Below, piece by piece: positions 56,447 through 63,910 of a DNA stretch of 64,000 bases. Position 1 is the first letter of the stretch, and the number at the start of each line of letters is the position of its first letter. The stretch is from Roseococcus sp. (GTDB taxonomy: Bacteria > Pseudomonadota > Alphaproteobacteria > Acetobacterales > Acetobacteraceae): NCBI GenBank assembly GCA_026414745.1, contig JAOAIK010000037.1:1-64000 (forward strand), in the 5' to 3' direction. The notes beneath the pieces were generated by a model. That model was not told where the DNA came from, did no database searches, and worked only from the letters and a program-made list of their open reading frames with translations. The translations under genes and the position numbers were made by a program.

Positions 56447-56795
56447 GGGCACTGCGGTCCGCCCTGCCGGTGCCAAGCCCGCACCGGCTCTATTCCATGG
56501 GGACTACCGCCAAACACGCCCGAAGGGGCGGCAGGGCCGGGGGACGCACCCGCTTTTGAACGGGGAAATCTTATAGATCATTGACTTTACGAATTTTATT
56601 GTGACTTGACTCGATATTCGGCTTGACCTGTGCAAAGGCAGCCGCCATGGTGATGTCGGGTGGCTGCTGCGCTCGCCCCATCGCGGGCCGCCGCCACGCT
56701 ACGGCTTGCTCCTCGGTCCAACCCCAACACGGCGGAGACCGTTCGTGGCGGCGTCCGGACCGTGGCAGACCACTTGACCGGAGTGAAAAGCGAGC
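56447..56795. promoter_or_regulatory. divergent intergenic region with an AT-rich patch
   Basis: This 349-base gap separates the broken acetyltransferase from the plus-strand coiled-coil gene. The patch at about 56565-56640 (ATCTTATAGATCATTGAC, ACGAATTTTATTGTGAC) is strikingly AT-rich for this genome. It contains three TTGAC elements and, on the minus strand, TATAAG. It probably holds promoters for both directions, but no pair has an ideal spacing. It could also be a scar of inserted DNA. Confidence 0.4.
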
Positions 56796-57110
56796 ATGGC
56801 CAAGTCAAATACGGGAACCGGTGCGCCGGAGGAGGGCGGAAAGGTGGCGAAGACAACCGATGTCGAGCAGAAGCAGCGTAGCGTCTATCTCATGGCCCGG
56901 GCCAAGGCGCTGCGCGCCGAGATATCGGCGCTGCGCACCGAACAGAAGGAAGTGACGGCAAAGCTCCAGGGCATGGCCGAGCGCTCCTCGCCGGAGGCGC
57001 GCGCCCTGCGCCAGCGCCGGATCTACCTGCGCCTGCGCCCGGCCGAAGCGAGGGCAGAGCTCGAGAAGGTCCTGGCGGAGCGCGCGGCGCTTCAGGCCGC
57101 CAAGGCGTGA
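56796..57110 (+). CDS. small coiled-coil hypothetical protein
   Basis: A 104-residue, highly charged, all-helical protein. After a flexible start (MAKSNTGTGAPEEGGKVAKT), residues 28-104 are a heptad-like coiled coil (LMARAKALRAEISALRTEQKEVTAKLQGM ... EARAELEKVLAERAALQAAKA). No TM segment or signal peptide is present. The family is not recognised. The ATG at 56796 has only a weak AAAAGCGAG upstream. It is convergent with the glycosyltransferase that follows and lies inside the accessory sugar block, but a functional link is not shown. Confidence 0.65.
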   Translation: MAKSNTGTGAPEEGGKVAKTTDVEQKQRSVYLMARAKALRAEISALRTEQKEVTAKLQGMAERSSPEARALRQRRIYLRLRPAEARAELEKVLAERAALQAAKA

Positions 57111-57147
57111 CCGGAGGGGCGGCGCGGGCCGTCAGTGCCGGCGCCGG

Positions 57148-58236
57148 TCATCGCCCCGCGAGCCACTCGATCACCGGCGCGGCCATCCGCGCCGGGGTGA
57201 AACGCGCGGCTTGCGCGAGAGCCTTGGGCCGCAACTCAGCGAGGCGGTCGGGGTGGGAAATCTCCTCCAGCCCCTGCACGAAACTCTCCACCGAAAGCGG
57301 GTCGAAATACACCCCGGCATCGCCGACCACCTCGGGAAAAGAGGATGTCCACGAGGCGAGCACCGGCTTGCCCAGCAGCGCAGCCTCCAAGGCGGGGATG
57401 CCGAAGCCTTCGTAGATCGAGGGGAAGACCAGGAACTCCGCCGCGCGCAGGAAGCGGTATTTCATGAACTCCGAGACGAAACCGGTGAACTTGAGCCGGG
57501 CAAGCTGCTCAGGCTGCAGCCCAGCCAGAGCCTCGTCGATGTTCCAGCCGCGCTTGCCGATCACCACGAAATTGAGGCGGCTCGCCCTCAGCGCGGGGTG
57601 CGAAAGGGCCCGGAGCAGCAAGCCGAGATTTTTCCGCGGCTCGATGGTGCCGATCACCGCCGCATAGCGTCCGAGGGCAAGACGCGGGGCATTCCGGTCG
57701 TTCAGTGCGAATTCGGCCGGCCAATCCGCATACTGGTAAAGCACCCGGGTCTTGGACGCGACCGAGGGATGCGCCGTGACCAGCGCGGCGCGCGTGGCCT
57801 CTGAGGCGCAGAACACCACATCATCCGTGAGGAGTTCCTCGCGCAGCGGGTCGAGGTGGTAGCGCACGTTCGCTTCGCTGTGCGTCTCGGGCATCACCAG
57901 GGTGCTGATGTCGTGAACAACGCTCGCCTCCTTCACGGCCACGCCGAAGCCGGTCTTGACCGACGGGAAGAGCAAGGCGCGGTCGGCCTCGACCTCGCCG
58001 ATGCGCTCCATCAGGCCGAACTCGAACTCGGTGCGCAGCGCGGTTCCGGAGCCGGCGCGGATCGCAGCCCAGACCCGGTCGGCCGGGATCCGCGTCAATC
58101 CGACCGAGAAGGCCAAGTCCACGGCCTCGCTGCCGGCCAGGGCCTGGACGAGGCGCCGCGTGAACTGCGGAATGCCCGTCCACTGGTCCTCGAGCAGGGG
58201 GGTGACGTCGATGGTCAGGCGGTAGGGGCGGGCCAT
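57148..58236 (-). CDS. GT4 glycosyltransferase
   Basis: A 362-residue group 1 glycosyltransferase: ITIDVTPLL-like opening (LTIDVTPLLEDQWTGIPQFTRRLV), acceptor-side VVHDISTLVMPETHSE, hinge VIGTIEPRKNLGLLLRAL, and donor site FPSIYEGFGIPALEAALLGKPVL with the paired glutamates. The arrangement resembles transferases that start or extend mannose/rhamnose-type surface polymers. It is the last gene of a minus-strand run and begins three bases after the 379-aa unknown gene ends, so the two are coupled. Confidence 0.9.
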   Translation of the reverse strand: MARPYRLTIDVTPLLEDQWTGIPQFTRRLVQALAGSEAVDLAFSVGLTRIPADRVWAAIRAGSGTALRTEFEFGLMERIGEVEADRALLFPSVKTGFGVAVKEASVVHDISTLVMPETHSEANVRYHLDPLREELLTDDVVFCASEATRAALVTAHPSVASKTRVLYQYADWPAEFALNDRNAPRLALGRYAAVIGTIEPRKNLGLLLRALSHPALRASRLNFVVIGKRGWNIDEALAGLQPEQLARLKFTGFVSEFMKYRFLRAAEFLVFPSIYEGFGIPALEAALLGKPVLASWTSSFPEVVGDAGVYFDPLSVESFVQGLEEISHPDRLAELRPKALAQAARFTPARMAAPVIEWLAGR

Positions 58237-58239
58237 GGC

Positions 58240-59379
58240 TCAGACGACGGTGCCGACCTTGACCCGATGGGGCGCCATCTCGGGCCGCAGAGCCCGAACC
58301 GGCGCGAGGCCGTCCAGCCATTGGCGTATCAGAGCGGTGAAGCGAGCGCCGGCCGGGCTCTGCTGCGCCACGAGCACCTCATCGAGCACGCGCCACATCT
58401 CCTCCCCGTAGCGCCAGAAATCCACGCCCGGGTGCAGCAGCACGCGCGCCCCCTGGAGATCCTGCGCAGCGGGCACGGCAGTGCACCAGGCGACATGGCG
58501 CGAGGGCGTACGAGGAAAGCTGACGCCTGTCACAGCAAGGGAGCGGACCGCGGCGGCGATGTGCCGCGAAACCTCCGCGTCGTCGCCGGAGGAGGGTGGA
58601 AGCTCCAGCACGATCTTCTGGTCGCCGCGGAGCGTGCTGGCCAGCATGCGCTCGGCCAGCCAGCGCAGGAAGGTTGAATCGGCGAGAACGGCCGCGGAGA
58701 GAGGCACATGCAGCAGAGGCACGCCGCGGGGCGATGACCTCAAGTCGCCCTCGGACGTCTCGACCTGCCCGATGTCCGTCCCGTCCGGCATCGCCTTTTC
58801 CGCGAGGAGGGAAAGCTCGGCGGCGCGTTCGGCGCTGCCGGGGTGCATGACAAAGGGCAAGCGGCGCGCCTCCTGCAAGCGAGGAGTTTCGGTGAAACGC
58901 AGCAGGCTCGTTGTGGGGCGCCACCAGGTTCCGTCCATGCGGAAGCTGAGCGTGCCATTCACTTGGCTGTGCAGCAGAGAGAAGGTTTCGGGGGCGCGGG
59001 CCACCAGAGCGCGCAGCGCCTCCACCGCCTCGGGCACCGTCCGTCGGTAGAAGAAGAGATGGTTTCGCATCCCCGGCAGCAGACGGCAGCTGCGTCCGTC
59101 CGACAGGGCCAGGTGATCGGCGATGCCGCCCAGTTCGGCGGACAGACGCTCGGTCAGCACCCCGTGGGTGAACATTTCGGGACGGGCAATGAAGCGCAAG
59201 GGCCGGCCGGCCGCGCTCATCGCCGCCATCACGAGGTTCGTCGCCGTTCGCAGCTCCGGAGAGAGCACCAGGGAGTTCAGTTCCTGCGGGCCGAATACCG
59301 ACCTCGCGAGAGGAGCGCGGAGAATCTCCGCGCCGGGCAGCGAGACGAGAAGCCCCCGCTCGCAGGAGGCCGTCAGCAT
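58240..59379 (-). CDS. unknown 379-residue protein of the surface-glycan operon
   Basis: This gene is not recognised. The protein is soluble, without signal peptide or TM helix. It has Trp/Arg-rich patches (FRMDGTWWRPTTSLLRFTETPR, HPGVDFWRYGEEMWRVLDE), and the sequence begins MLTASCERGLLVSLPGAEILRAP. It overlaps the DUF4214 gene by seven bases and is three bases from the glycosyltransferase, so all three are co-translated. It could be a sugar-modifying enzyme or a regulator of polymer assembly; no motif decides. Codon bias is normal for the window, supporting a real gene. Confidence 0.75.
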   Translation of the reverse strand: MLTASCERGLLVSLPGAEILRAPLARSVFGPQELNSLVLSPELRTATNLVMAAMSAAGRPLRFIARPEMFTHGVLTERLSAELGGIADHLALSDGRSCRLLPGMRNHLFFYRRTVPEAVEALRALVARAPETFSLLHSQVNGTLSFRMDGTWWRPTTSLLRFTETPRLQEARRLPFVMHPGSAERAAELSLLAEKAMPDGTDIGQVETSEGDLRSSPRGVPLLHVPLSAAVLADSTFLRWLAERMLASTLRGDQKIVLELPPSSGDDAEVSRHIAAAVRSLAVTGVSFPRTPSRHVAWCTAVPAAQDLQGARVLLHPGVDFWRYGEEMWRVLDEVLVAQQSPAGARFTALIRQWLDGLAPVRALRPEMAPHRVKVGTVV

Positions 59380-60038
59380 CGGAAGACGAAGCCGGGCGAG
59401 GAGGGCGGCGGGAGGAGCCGCGAACGGCTTTGGAACTCGGAGCTGTCCGCAAGCACCGTCAGCAGCCCGAAGGGCGTGATGGAGCCGTTGCGCAGCATGC
59501 GGCCATAGGCCATCAACCCCTCCGGGTCCGCGGCGCGGCCCAGAACATAGGCGTAGGCCGCGCGAACGAACTCGTTGACGCCGCGCTGCTTGACGAACCT
59601 CGCGAAGAGAGACTGGCAGCCGCGCAACTGGTCGATAGAGCGCAGCACGGTGGGATCCTCGTCCACTGCAGCCTCAACGCGCGTGTAGGCATCATCTATA
59701 TCCTCGCGCAGGGGCCAGTTGTCGGCCGCGTGCAGGAGTTCACCCCCAGGCAGGGCGCGAAGCTCCAACCGCCGCTGCCGAAGCCCTGGCGCGCGCCGGT
59801 CGAGGCGCAAGCGAAAGGCGCACCAGCCCAGACCGTACTCGACGTCGGCGAGATCTCCGCGGAAGAGATGAGCGAAACCATGGGCGACACGTTGCCCCTC
59901 GGAATCCCGCACCTCGACCTCGAGGGCGGGGATGCCATACGAGGGATCGAAGGCCCAGCCTTCGACGAAGTCCGTCGTGGTCAGTGTGTCGATATGCCCC
60001 GTCAGCACGCGCGAGTTCCAGCCCTTCTTTGAGGACAT
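59373..60038 (-). CDS. DUF4214-domain protein with N-terminal glycan-associated beta domain
   Basis: A 221-residue protein. Residues about 12-90 (GHIDTLTTTDFVEGWAFDPS, VRDSEGQRVAHGFAHLFRGDLADVEYGLGWCAFRLRL) form a beta domain often found beside glycosyltransferases in this group. Residues about 150-205 (FVRAAYAYVLGRAADPEGLMAYGRMLRNG) are a DUF4214 domain, which is common in S-layer, adhesin and surface-glycan proteins. No signal peptide is present. The ATG at 60038 is preceded by GGCGGG; the ORF track uses an upstream GTG at 60065. It is the first gene of the three-gene run. Confidence 0.75.
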   Translation of the reverse strand: MSSKKGWNSRVLTGHIDTLTTTDFVEGWAFDPSYGIPALEVEVRDSEGQRVAHGFAHLFRGDLADVEYGLGWCAFRLRLDRRAPGLRQRRLELRALPGGELLHAADNWPLREDIDDAYTRVEAAVDEDPTVLRSIDQLRGCQSLFARFVKQRGVNEFVRAAYAYVLGRAADPEGLMAYGRMLRNGSITPFGLLTVLADSSEFQSRSRLLPPPSSPGFVFRC

Positions 60039-60201
60039 CCCGCCGGATCCAAGCCGACCGAGCACCTCGGACTGACTAACCCTCCCCTGCGTAGGCTAGC
60101 CGAAGGGTCCGATGCTGACAACGACCTCATCGGGGAGAAGGGTGGCATACCCGCCGGATGCCCGCCTTGGACGCCGCCGGAAAGGCGCCCGACCCGGGCC
60201 G

Positions 60202-60639
60202 TCAGGCGTCGCGCCGGAACTGAAGCGAGAAGAGCTGCACGCCCAGCACCCTGTCATCCTCGACCCCGACTTTGCGCGGCTGGATCGAGTCCGGCGTGTC
60301 GAGGGTGAGGACGTTGCCCTTGGCCCTGAGAAGGCTGGCCGGAACGCTGCAAATCACCATGCGACGGTATGACATGTAGAATGAACCGATACGCAGCCCG
60401 TTCAGATAGACAAAGACATTCTGCCCGGGATGCGCTTCTCCATGCTTGAACACATCCATGTCAAGCATCACGTCGATGTTCGCGCAGCGGCCCTTAGAAC
60501 TCTCCTGGAAGTCGAAGTTTATTTCGCCGAAACGTCCAGTCTGCCAGACGAAGTTATCCTCGACGTTGGAAAATCCCTTGAGGACAACTCCGGCGCTCGG
60601 CCAATCCATGACTTCGAGCGTACTGTCGCATCCGAACAT
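60202..60639 (-). CDS. small beta-rich protein resembling glycan-associated accessory domains
   Basis: A 145-residue, probably all-beta protein: NFVWQTGRFGEINFDF, DVMLDMDVFKHGEAHPGQNVFVYLNGLRIGSF, MVICSVPASLLRAKGNVLTLDTPDSIQPRKVGVEDDRVLGVQLFSL. The pattern (NG-turn, then a D-x-R-x-LG-x-x-L end) resembles a domain fused to large glycosyltransferases in this group, here free-standing. It has GGGGAGG five bases ahead of its ATG, so translation is likely. Codon use and GC are visibly lower than in the housekeeping genes, a sign of transfer. It is 163 bases upstream of the DUF4214 gene. Confidence 0.7.
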   Translation of the reverse strand: MFGCDSTLEVMDWPSAGVVLKGFSNVEDNFVWQTGRFGEINFDFQESSKGRCANIDVMLDMDVFKHGEAHPGQNVFVYLNGLRIGSFYMSYRRMVICSVPASLLRAKGNVLTLDTPDSIQPRKVGVEDDRVLGVQLFSLQFRRDA

Positions 60640-61244
60640 GCTAGCCTCCCCGACAAGGCCATCCGAGCAGCACCGAGCACTTCACTCACGCACTGGTAGG
60701 GTCCAAGCACCGGCGAGGTCAAGTGTCCCGGGGAAATTTTTGGATCTCTGCGAAGGAGCCGGCCAGAGAATGTGACAGGTTGTCTGGAAAACCCCTCCGA
60801 TACGACGCGGAATGGGCCAATGGCCAAGGCGCTTCGTGGTTCGTCCGGGTTGCGAGACCTTGGGCGAAATGAACGATGTGCGCCCGTCCACCCGCCGGCA
60901 GCGCAGCCGGGCGGGCCTGCGCTCTGCGAGTGACCTGGTCGACGGTGGATGGCGGATTGTGAAACCCTTCATGGAGAGGGCGTGCAAGCGGGCGCCGTTG
61001 CACGGCCATCCGCGGGAGCGCATGCCGTGCGCGCCGCCTGTGCGCCTCCGCGTGCGGCCGGCGTCCTCGCTTCGCCTGCAGATCGGTACCCGAAACACCG
61101 GCAGTGAGCGCTGCCACGCAGCGATCGGTCGGCGCGCAGGATCTCAACCCCTGATGCGATCGAGAATGCCGGCTTCGGCCAGCACCTCGCGCGGGGACGC
61201 GCCGCCATCGGACTCGTCCATGAACACCTCACCGCCCTCTGTCT
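60640..61244. other. 605-base stretch without an intact gene
   Basis: Several overlapping ORFs exist on both strands, but none has a coherent product, a ribosome-binding site and normal bias together. It adjoins the decayed transposase and is best read as eroded mobile-element or flanking DNA. Confidence 0.45.
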
Positions 61245-61493
61245 CAGGCCTTTCGTGCCGAACCGGGCGTTCACCCCGCCGGACGGCACCTGGGCGAGGC
61301 GGCGGTCGGCCAGCGGGGCACGGAGCCGACGCGGCGCTGTCCCGTCCAGCGTCCTGTCATCCAGATCGACGCACCGGAAGCAGCCAAACGACGGCCGGTC
61401 GACGAGCCCTTTCTTGCGGCCAGGACCAGAGAGCCCGCAGCAGGGCGCCAGTCCCAGCAGGCCGGAGCGGCCCGGCGGCGGCTCGCCGGGCCG
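61245..61493 (-). pseudogene. decayed IS5-type transposase fragment
   Basis: Minus-strand residues GLSGPGRKKGLVDRPSFGCF and RCVDLDDRTLDGTAPRRLRA follow the order of the N-terminal helix-rich part of IS5-family transposases (YGLSDxxLEEALxDRxSFxxFxGLxLDDxxPDxTTxxRFR). The pattern begins upstream as RPGEPPPGRSGLLGLAPCC, aligning with the RPPYPPLxxLKALLLQ segment. Substitutions at key positions and loss of the downstream DDE core, with frame breaks on both sides, show it is a relic. No terminal inverted repeats were found. Confidence 0.55.
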
Positions 61494-61710
61494 GACGGTC
61501 GGCGCAGGCTGCGGCGCCAGAAGGCTCCCCCTCGCTGGCCCGATCAAGCAGGCCGGCGGTGAGCTCCACCAGCCTGTCGGATTCCCATCCGGCCTGGGAG
61601 GGGTGCGTGTGCGCGGCATGACGCGGAGCATGCCGGTCAGCCGGGAACGACAGACCCAAGACGCAAGTCCGACAGGCTGCTAGCCTCCCGCCATCCGAGG
61701 GAGGACGGCG

Positions 61711-62337
61711 ATGCTGAGGATCTGGGGGCGGGCCAACTCGTCCAACGTCATGAAGGTGCTCTGGCTCTGCGAGGAGCTCGGCATCCCCTTCGAGCGCATC
61801 GACGCCGGCGGCGCCTTCGGCCGCACGCGGGAGCCCGCCTACCTCGCCATGAACCCGAATGCCCGCGTGCCCACCATCGAGGAGCCGGACGGCTTCACCC
61901 TGTGGGAGAGCAACACGATCTGCCGCTACCTCGTCGCGACGCGGGCGCCCGGCCATGCGCTGCACCCCGCCGATCCGCGCCAGCGGGCGCGCATCGAACG
62001 CTGGATGGACTGGCAACTCGGCCACCTCAACGCACCGATGACGACCCTCTTTTTCACCTACGTCCGGACGCCCGAGGAAAAACGCAACTGGCCCGCCACC
62101 CACGCCGCGCGCGACGAGGCCGAGGCGCTGTGGGACATGGTGGAGGGCGCGCTGGAGAGCCACGACTTCCTGGGGGGCGCGGCGCTCAGCCTCGCCGACA
62201 TCGCGCTCGGCCCCTACCTGCATCGCTGGCTCAAGCTGCCCATTGCGCGCAAGCCCCAGCCGCGCCTCGCCGGCTGGTATGAGCGACTGTGCCGGCGTCC
62301 GGGCTACAACCGCCATGTCGCCGTGGAGATGAGCTGA
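61711..62337 (+). CDS. glutathione S-transferase family protein
   Basis: A 208-residue GST. The N-terminal thioredoxin fold is MLRIWGRANSSNVMKVLWLCEELGIPFE with the putative catalytic Ser in NSSNVMK, then NPNARVPTIEEPDGFTLWESNTICRYLV. The C-terminal helical domain has ALESHDFLGGAALSLADIALGPYLHRW and WYERLCRRPGYNRHV. RANSSNVMKVLW is typical of the beta/zeta-like bacterial groups. GGGAGGA precedes the ATG at good distance. It is the second GST of the window and not closely related to the first. Confidence 0.9.
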   Translation: MLRIWGRANSSNVMKVLWLCEELGIPFERIDAGGAFGRTREPAYLAMNPNARVPTIEEPDGFTLWESNTICRYLVATRAPGHALHPADPRQRARIERWMDWQLGHLNAPMTTLFFTYVRTPEEKRNWPATHAARDEAEALWDMVEGALESHDFLGGAALSLADIALGPYLHRWLKLPIARKPQPRLAGWYERLCRRPGYNRHVAVEMS

Positions 62338-62790
62338 TGCGCATGGCGGCCGCCCTCGCGCCGGTCATGCTCCCTGTTCCCGCCCCCGGCCGTGGCGTGG
62401 CCGAGCCGGGCCAAGGGGCGGCCCGGCGAATCGGGGCGGCGCGATCGGGGCGGCGCGCGCTCTTCGCCTCGCGCGATCTCGGCATCGCATGGCCGCGGCC
62501 ACGGACGGAGGCTTCGGCGCCCATCTGATCCGCGCCATTCCCGGCCGCCATGCCGAGCCGCAGGGACGGCTGCGCGCGCTCGCCGTGCCGATGGCCAGAG
62601 GGGTGACGAGCCGGGCGCGATCCGACGCCGAGGAGATCGGCGAGGTGCGGCTGACGGCCGGCAGCGCGGCGCCGCAACGGCCCCCCGGCCGTCATCGGGA
62701 ACTGGCGCATGCGAGAGATCTGCCCCTGCCGAGATCGCCTCCCCCGAAACCGTTCGTTGCGCCGCCTGCCCCGGCCCCCTGAGGGCGGGG

Positions 62791-62820
62791 AAAAAAAAGG
62801 CGGTGCGTCGCCGCACCGCC
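62791..62820 (-). terminator. intrinsic terminator of sRNA copy 2
   Basis: A perfect 9-bp GC-rich stem with a 4-base loop, followed on the minus strand by eight consecutive T. It is the strongest intrinsic terminator noticed in the window, and there is no minus-strand protein gene ahead of it. Confidence 0.85.
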
Positions 62821-62821
62821 G

Positions 62822-62838
62822 AGTTTAGGGAGGAAACG
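62822..62838 (-). repeat. 17-base box CGTTTCCTCCCTAAACT, copy 2
   Basis: Identical over 17 bases to the box at 32438-32454 (both on the minus strand) and likewise placed directly ahead of a terminator stem. Confidence 0.85.
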
Positions 62839-62880
62839 TCCAAGAAAGCGGGCAGGAACCGGAATCCCTGCCGCCCCCCT

Positions 62881-62909
62881 CTTCTAGGGGAAGGATCGTT
62901 CGCACGCAA
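62881..62909 (-). promoter_or_regulatory. sigma70-type promoter of sRNA copy 2
   Basis: The minus strand has TTGCGT (62904-62909), a 17-base spacer and TAGAAG (62881-62886). The same -10 hexamer is used at the ilvE promoter. The predicted start lies about seven bases downstream, giving a compact RNA that begins just ahead of the first hairpin. Confidence 0.55.
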
Positions 62910-63001
62910 GCGATTTTTCGCATTGCAGCATTGCGCCGCCGCGCGAGGCCGGCGTCGCGCAGCGAATGTCCGGCTGGCATGGGGCTTGCGCTCGGGGGCA
63001 C

Positions 63002-63772
63002 ATGGCCCGCCGCCCCCGCCTCCTCCTCTTCCCGCTCCTCGCGCTGCTGCTGCTCGCGCTCTCCGGGCCCAGCCGCGCCGGCAGGAGCCCCGATCCCACC
63101 GAACTCTGCCGTGCGGCCATCGCCCGGGCGGAGCAGGAGGCGAACATCCCTCCGGGCCTGCTGCAGGCCATCGGGCGGGTGGAGTCGGGCCGGCGCAACC
63201 CCGAGACGGGCGCCTTCGGCCCCTGGCCCTGGACGATTCATGCCGAGGGACGCGGCCAATTCTTCCCGGACCGGGCAAGCGCGGTCGCCGCGGTGCGGGA
63301 GATGCAGGGCAGGGGCGTGCGCCTGATCGATGTCGGCTGCATGCAGGTGAACCTGCACCACCACCCCCGCGCCTTCGCAAGCCTGGAGGAGGCCTTCGAC
63401 CCCTGGGCCAATGCCCGCTACGCGGCCCGCTTCCTGACGGAGCTGCATGCCGCGCGGCCGGACTGGATGGTGGCCGCGGGACATTACCACTCGCACACGC
63501 CGGACCTCGCCGAGGCCTATCGCGCGCGTGTGCGCCAGGCCTGGCCAGAGGCGCAGGCACGCCTTGCGGAGGACCGGTCGCTCGGCGCGCGTCTGGCGGG
63601 ACTGCCGGCGCCGCTCACGGCGCTCTCCCTCTCCAACCGGCCCGAGCGTGCCCAGGTCATTGCCGCCCCCGCCGCCGCGGGGCGGGGACTCGACGCCTAT
63701 CGCGCCCAGCCCGTACCCCTCGCCTCGCGGGCCTTCCTTGCCGTCACCACGGGCGCTTCGCTGCGCCGGTGA
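63002..63772 (+). CDS. lytic transglycosylase, SLT domain
   Basis: A 256-residue exported peptidoglycan lyase. The signal peptide is MARRPRLLLFPLLALLLLALSGPSRAG. The SLT fold starts near residue 47, with catalytic Glu61 in LLQAIGRVESGRRN. The following pattern VGCMQVNLHHHPRAFASLEEAFDPWANARYAARFLTEL is characteristic of the bacterial transglycosylase group with a CMQVN turn, found near flagellar or secretion genes but here alone. The start is at 63002 rather than 62966, to place the basic end directly before the hydrophobic core. It cleaves MurNAc-GlcNAc bonds in the periplasm. Confidence 0.88.
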   Translation: MARRPRLLLFPLLALLLLALSGPSRAGRSPDPTELCRAAIARAEQEANIPPGLLQAIGRVESGRRNPETGAFGPWPWTIHAEGRGQFFPDRASAVAAVREMQGRGVRLIDVGCMQVNLHHHPRAFASLEEAFDPWANARYAARFLTELHAARPDWMVAAGHYHSHTPDLAEAYRARVRQAWPEAQARLAEDRSLGARLAGLPAPLTALSLSNRPERAQVIAAPAAAGRGLDAYRAQPVPLASRAFLAVTTGASLRR

Positions 63773-63910
63773 GCAGGCGCGGCGCCCCGGCCGCGCCGCG
63801 GACCGGATGACGGCGCCGCAATCCTCTTGAAAGACCGCCCCGATGCAGGCACATGCCAGGCCGGCCGGGAGGGCATACCTCGCCCGGGAGAGACGAAGGG
63901 ACAGAGACAC

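Larger units (their letters stand above)
62791..62874 (-). ncRNA. candidate trans-acting sRNA with anti-SD box, copy 2
   Basis: On the minus strand: a predicted promoter (TTGCGT, 17 bases, TAGAAG), a start near 62874, a short hairpin GGCAGG/CCTGCC, the linker GCTTTCTTGGA, the box CGTTTCCTCCCTAAACT, then a perfect 9-bp terminator stem GGCGGTGCG/CGCACCGCC with a 4-base loop and eight T. The total is about 84 nt. It has the same layout as copy 1 at 32.4 kb, with different stems, so structure is conserved while sequence is not. The exposed CCUCCC box suggests pairing to ribosome-binding sites of target mRNAs. Confidence 0.72.
62338..63001. other. 664-base region: no protein gene, one small RNA locus
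   Basis: The first half (62338-62785) has ORFs with poor bias and no recognisable product; a 63-residue ORF starting at 62340 (MRMAAALAPV) has a TGATG overlap with the GST stop but no other support. The second half carries sRNA copy 2 with its promoter and terminator on the minus strand. Confidence 0.5.

Noticed and set aside
62489-62782. 97-aa plus-strand ORF after the GST gene
   Set aside because: It has no ribosome-binding site and Arg/Pro/Ala-rich composition typical of noncoding high-GC DNA; other frames are equally open.
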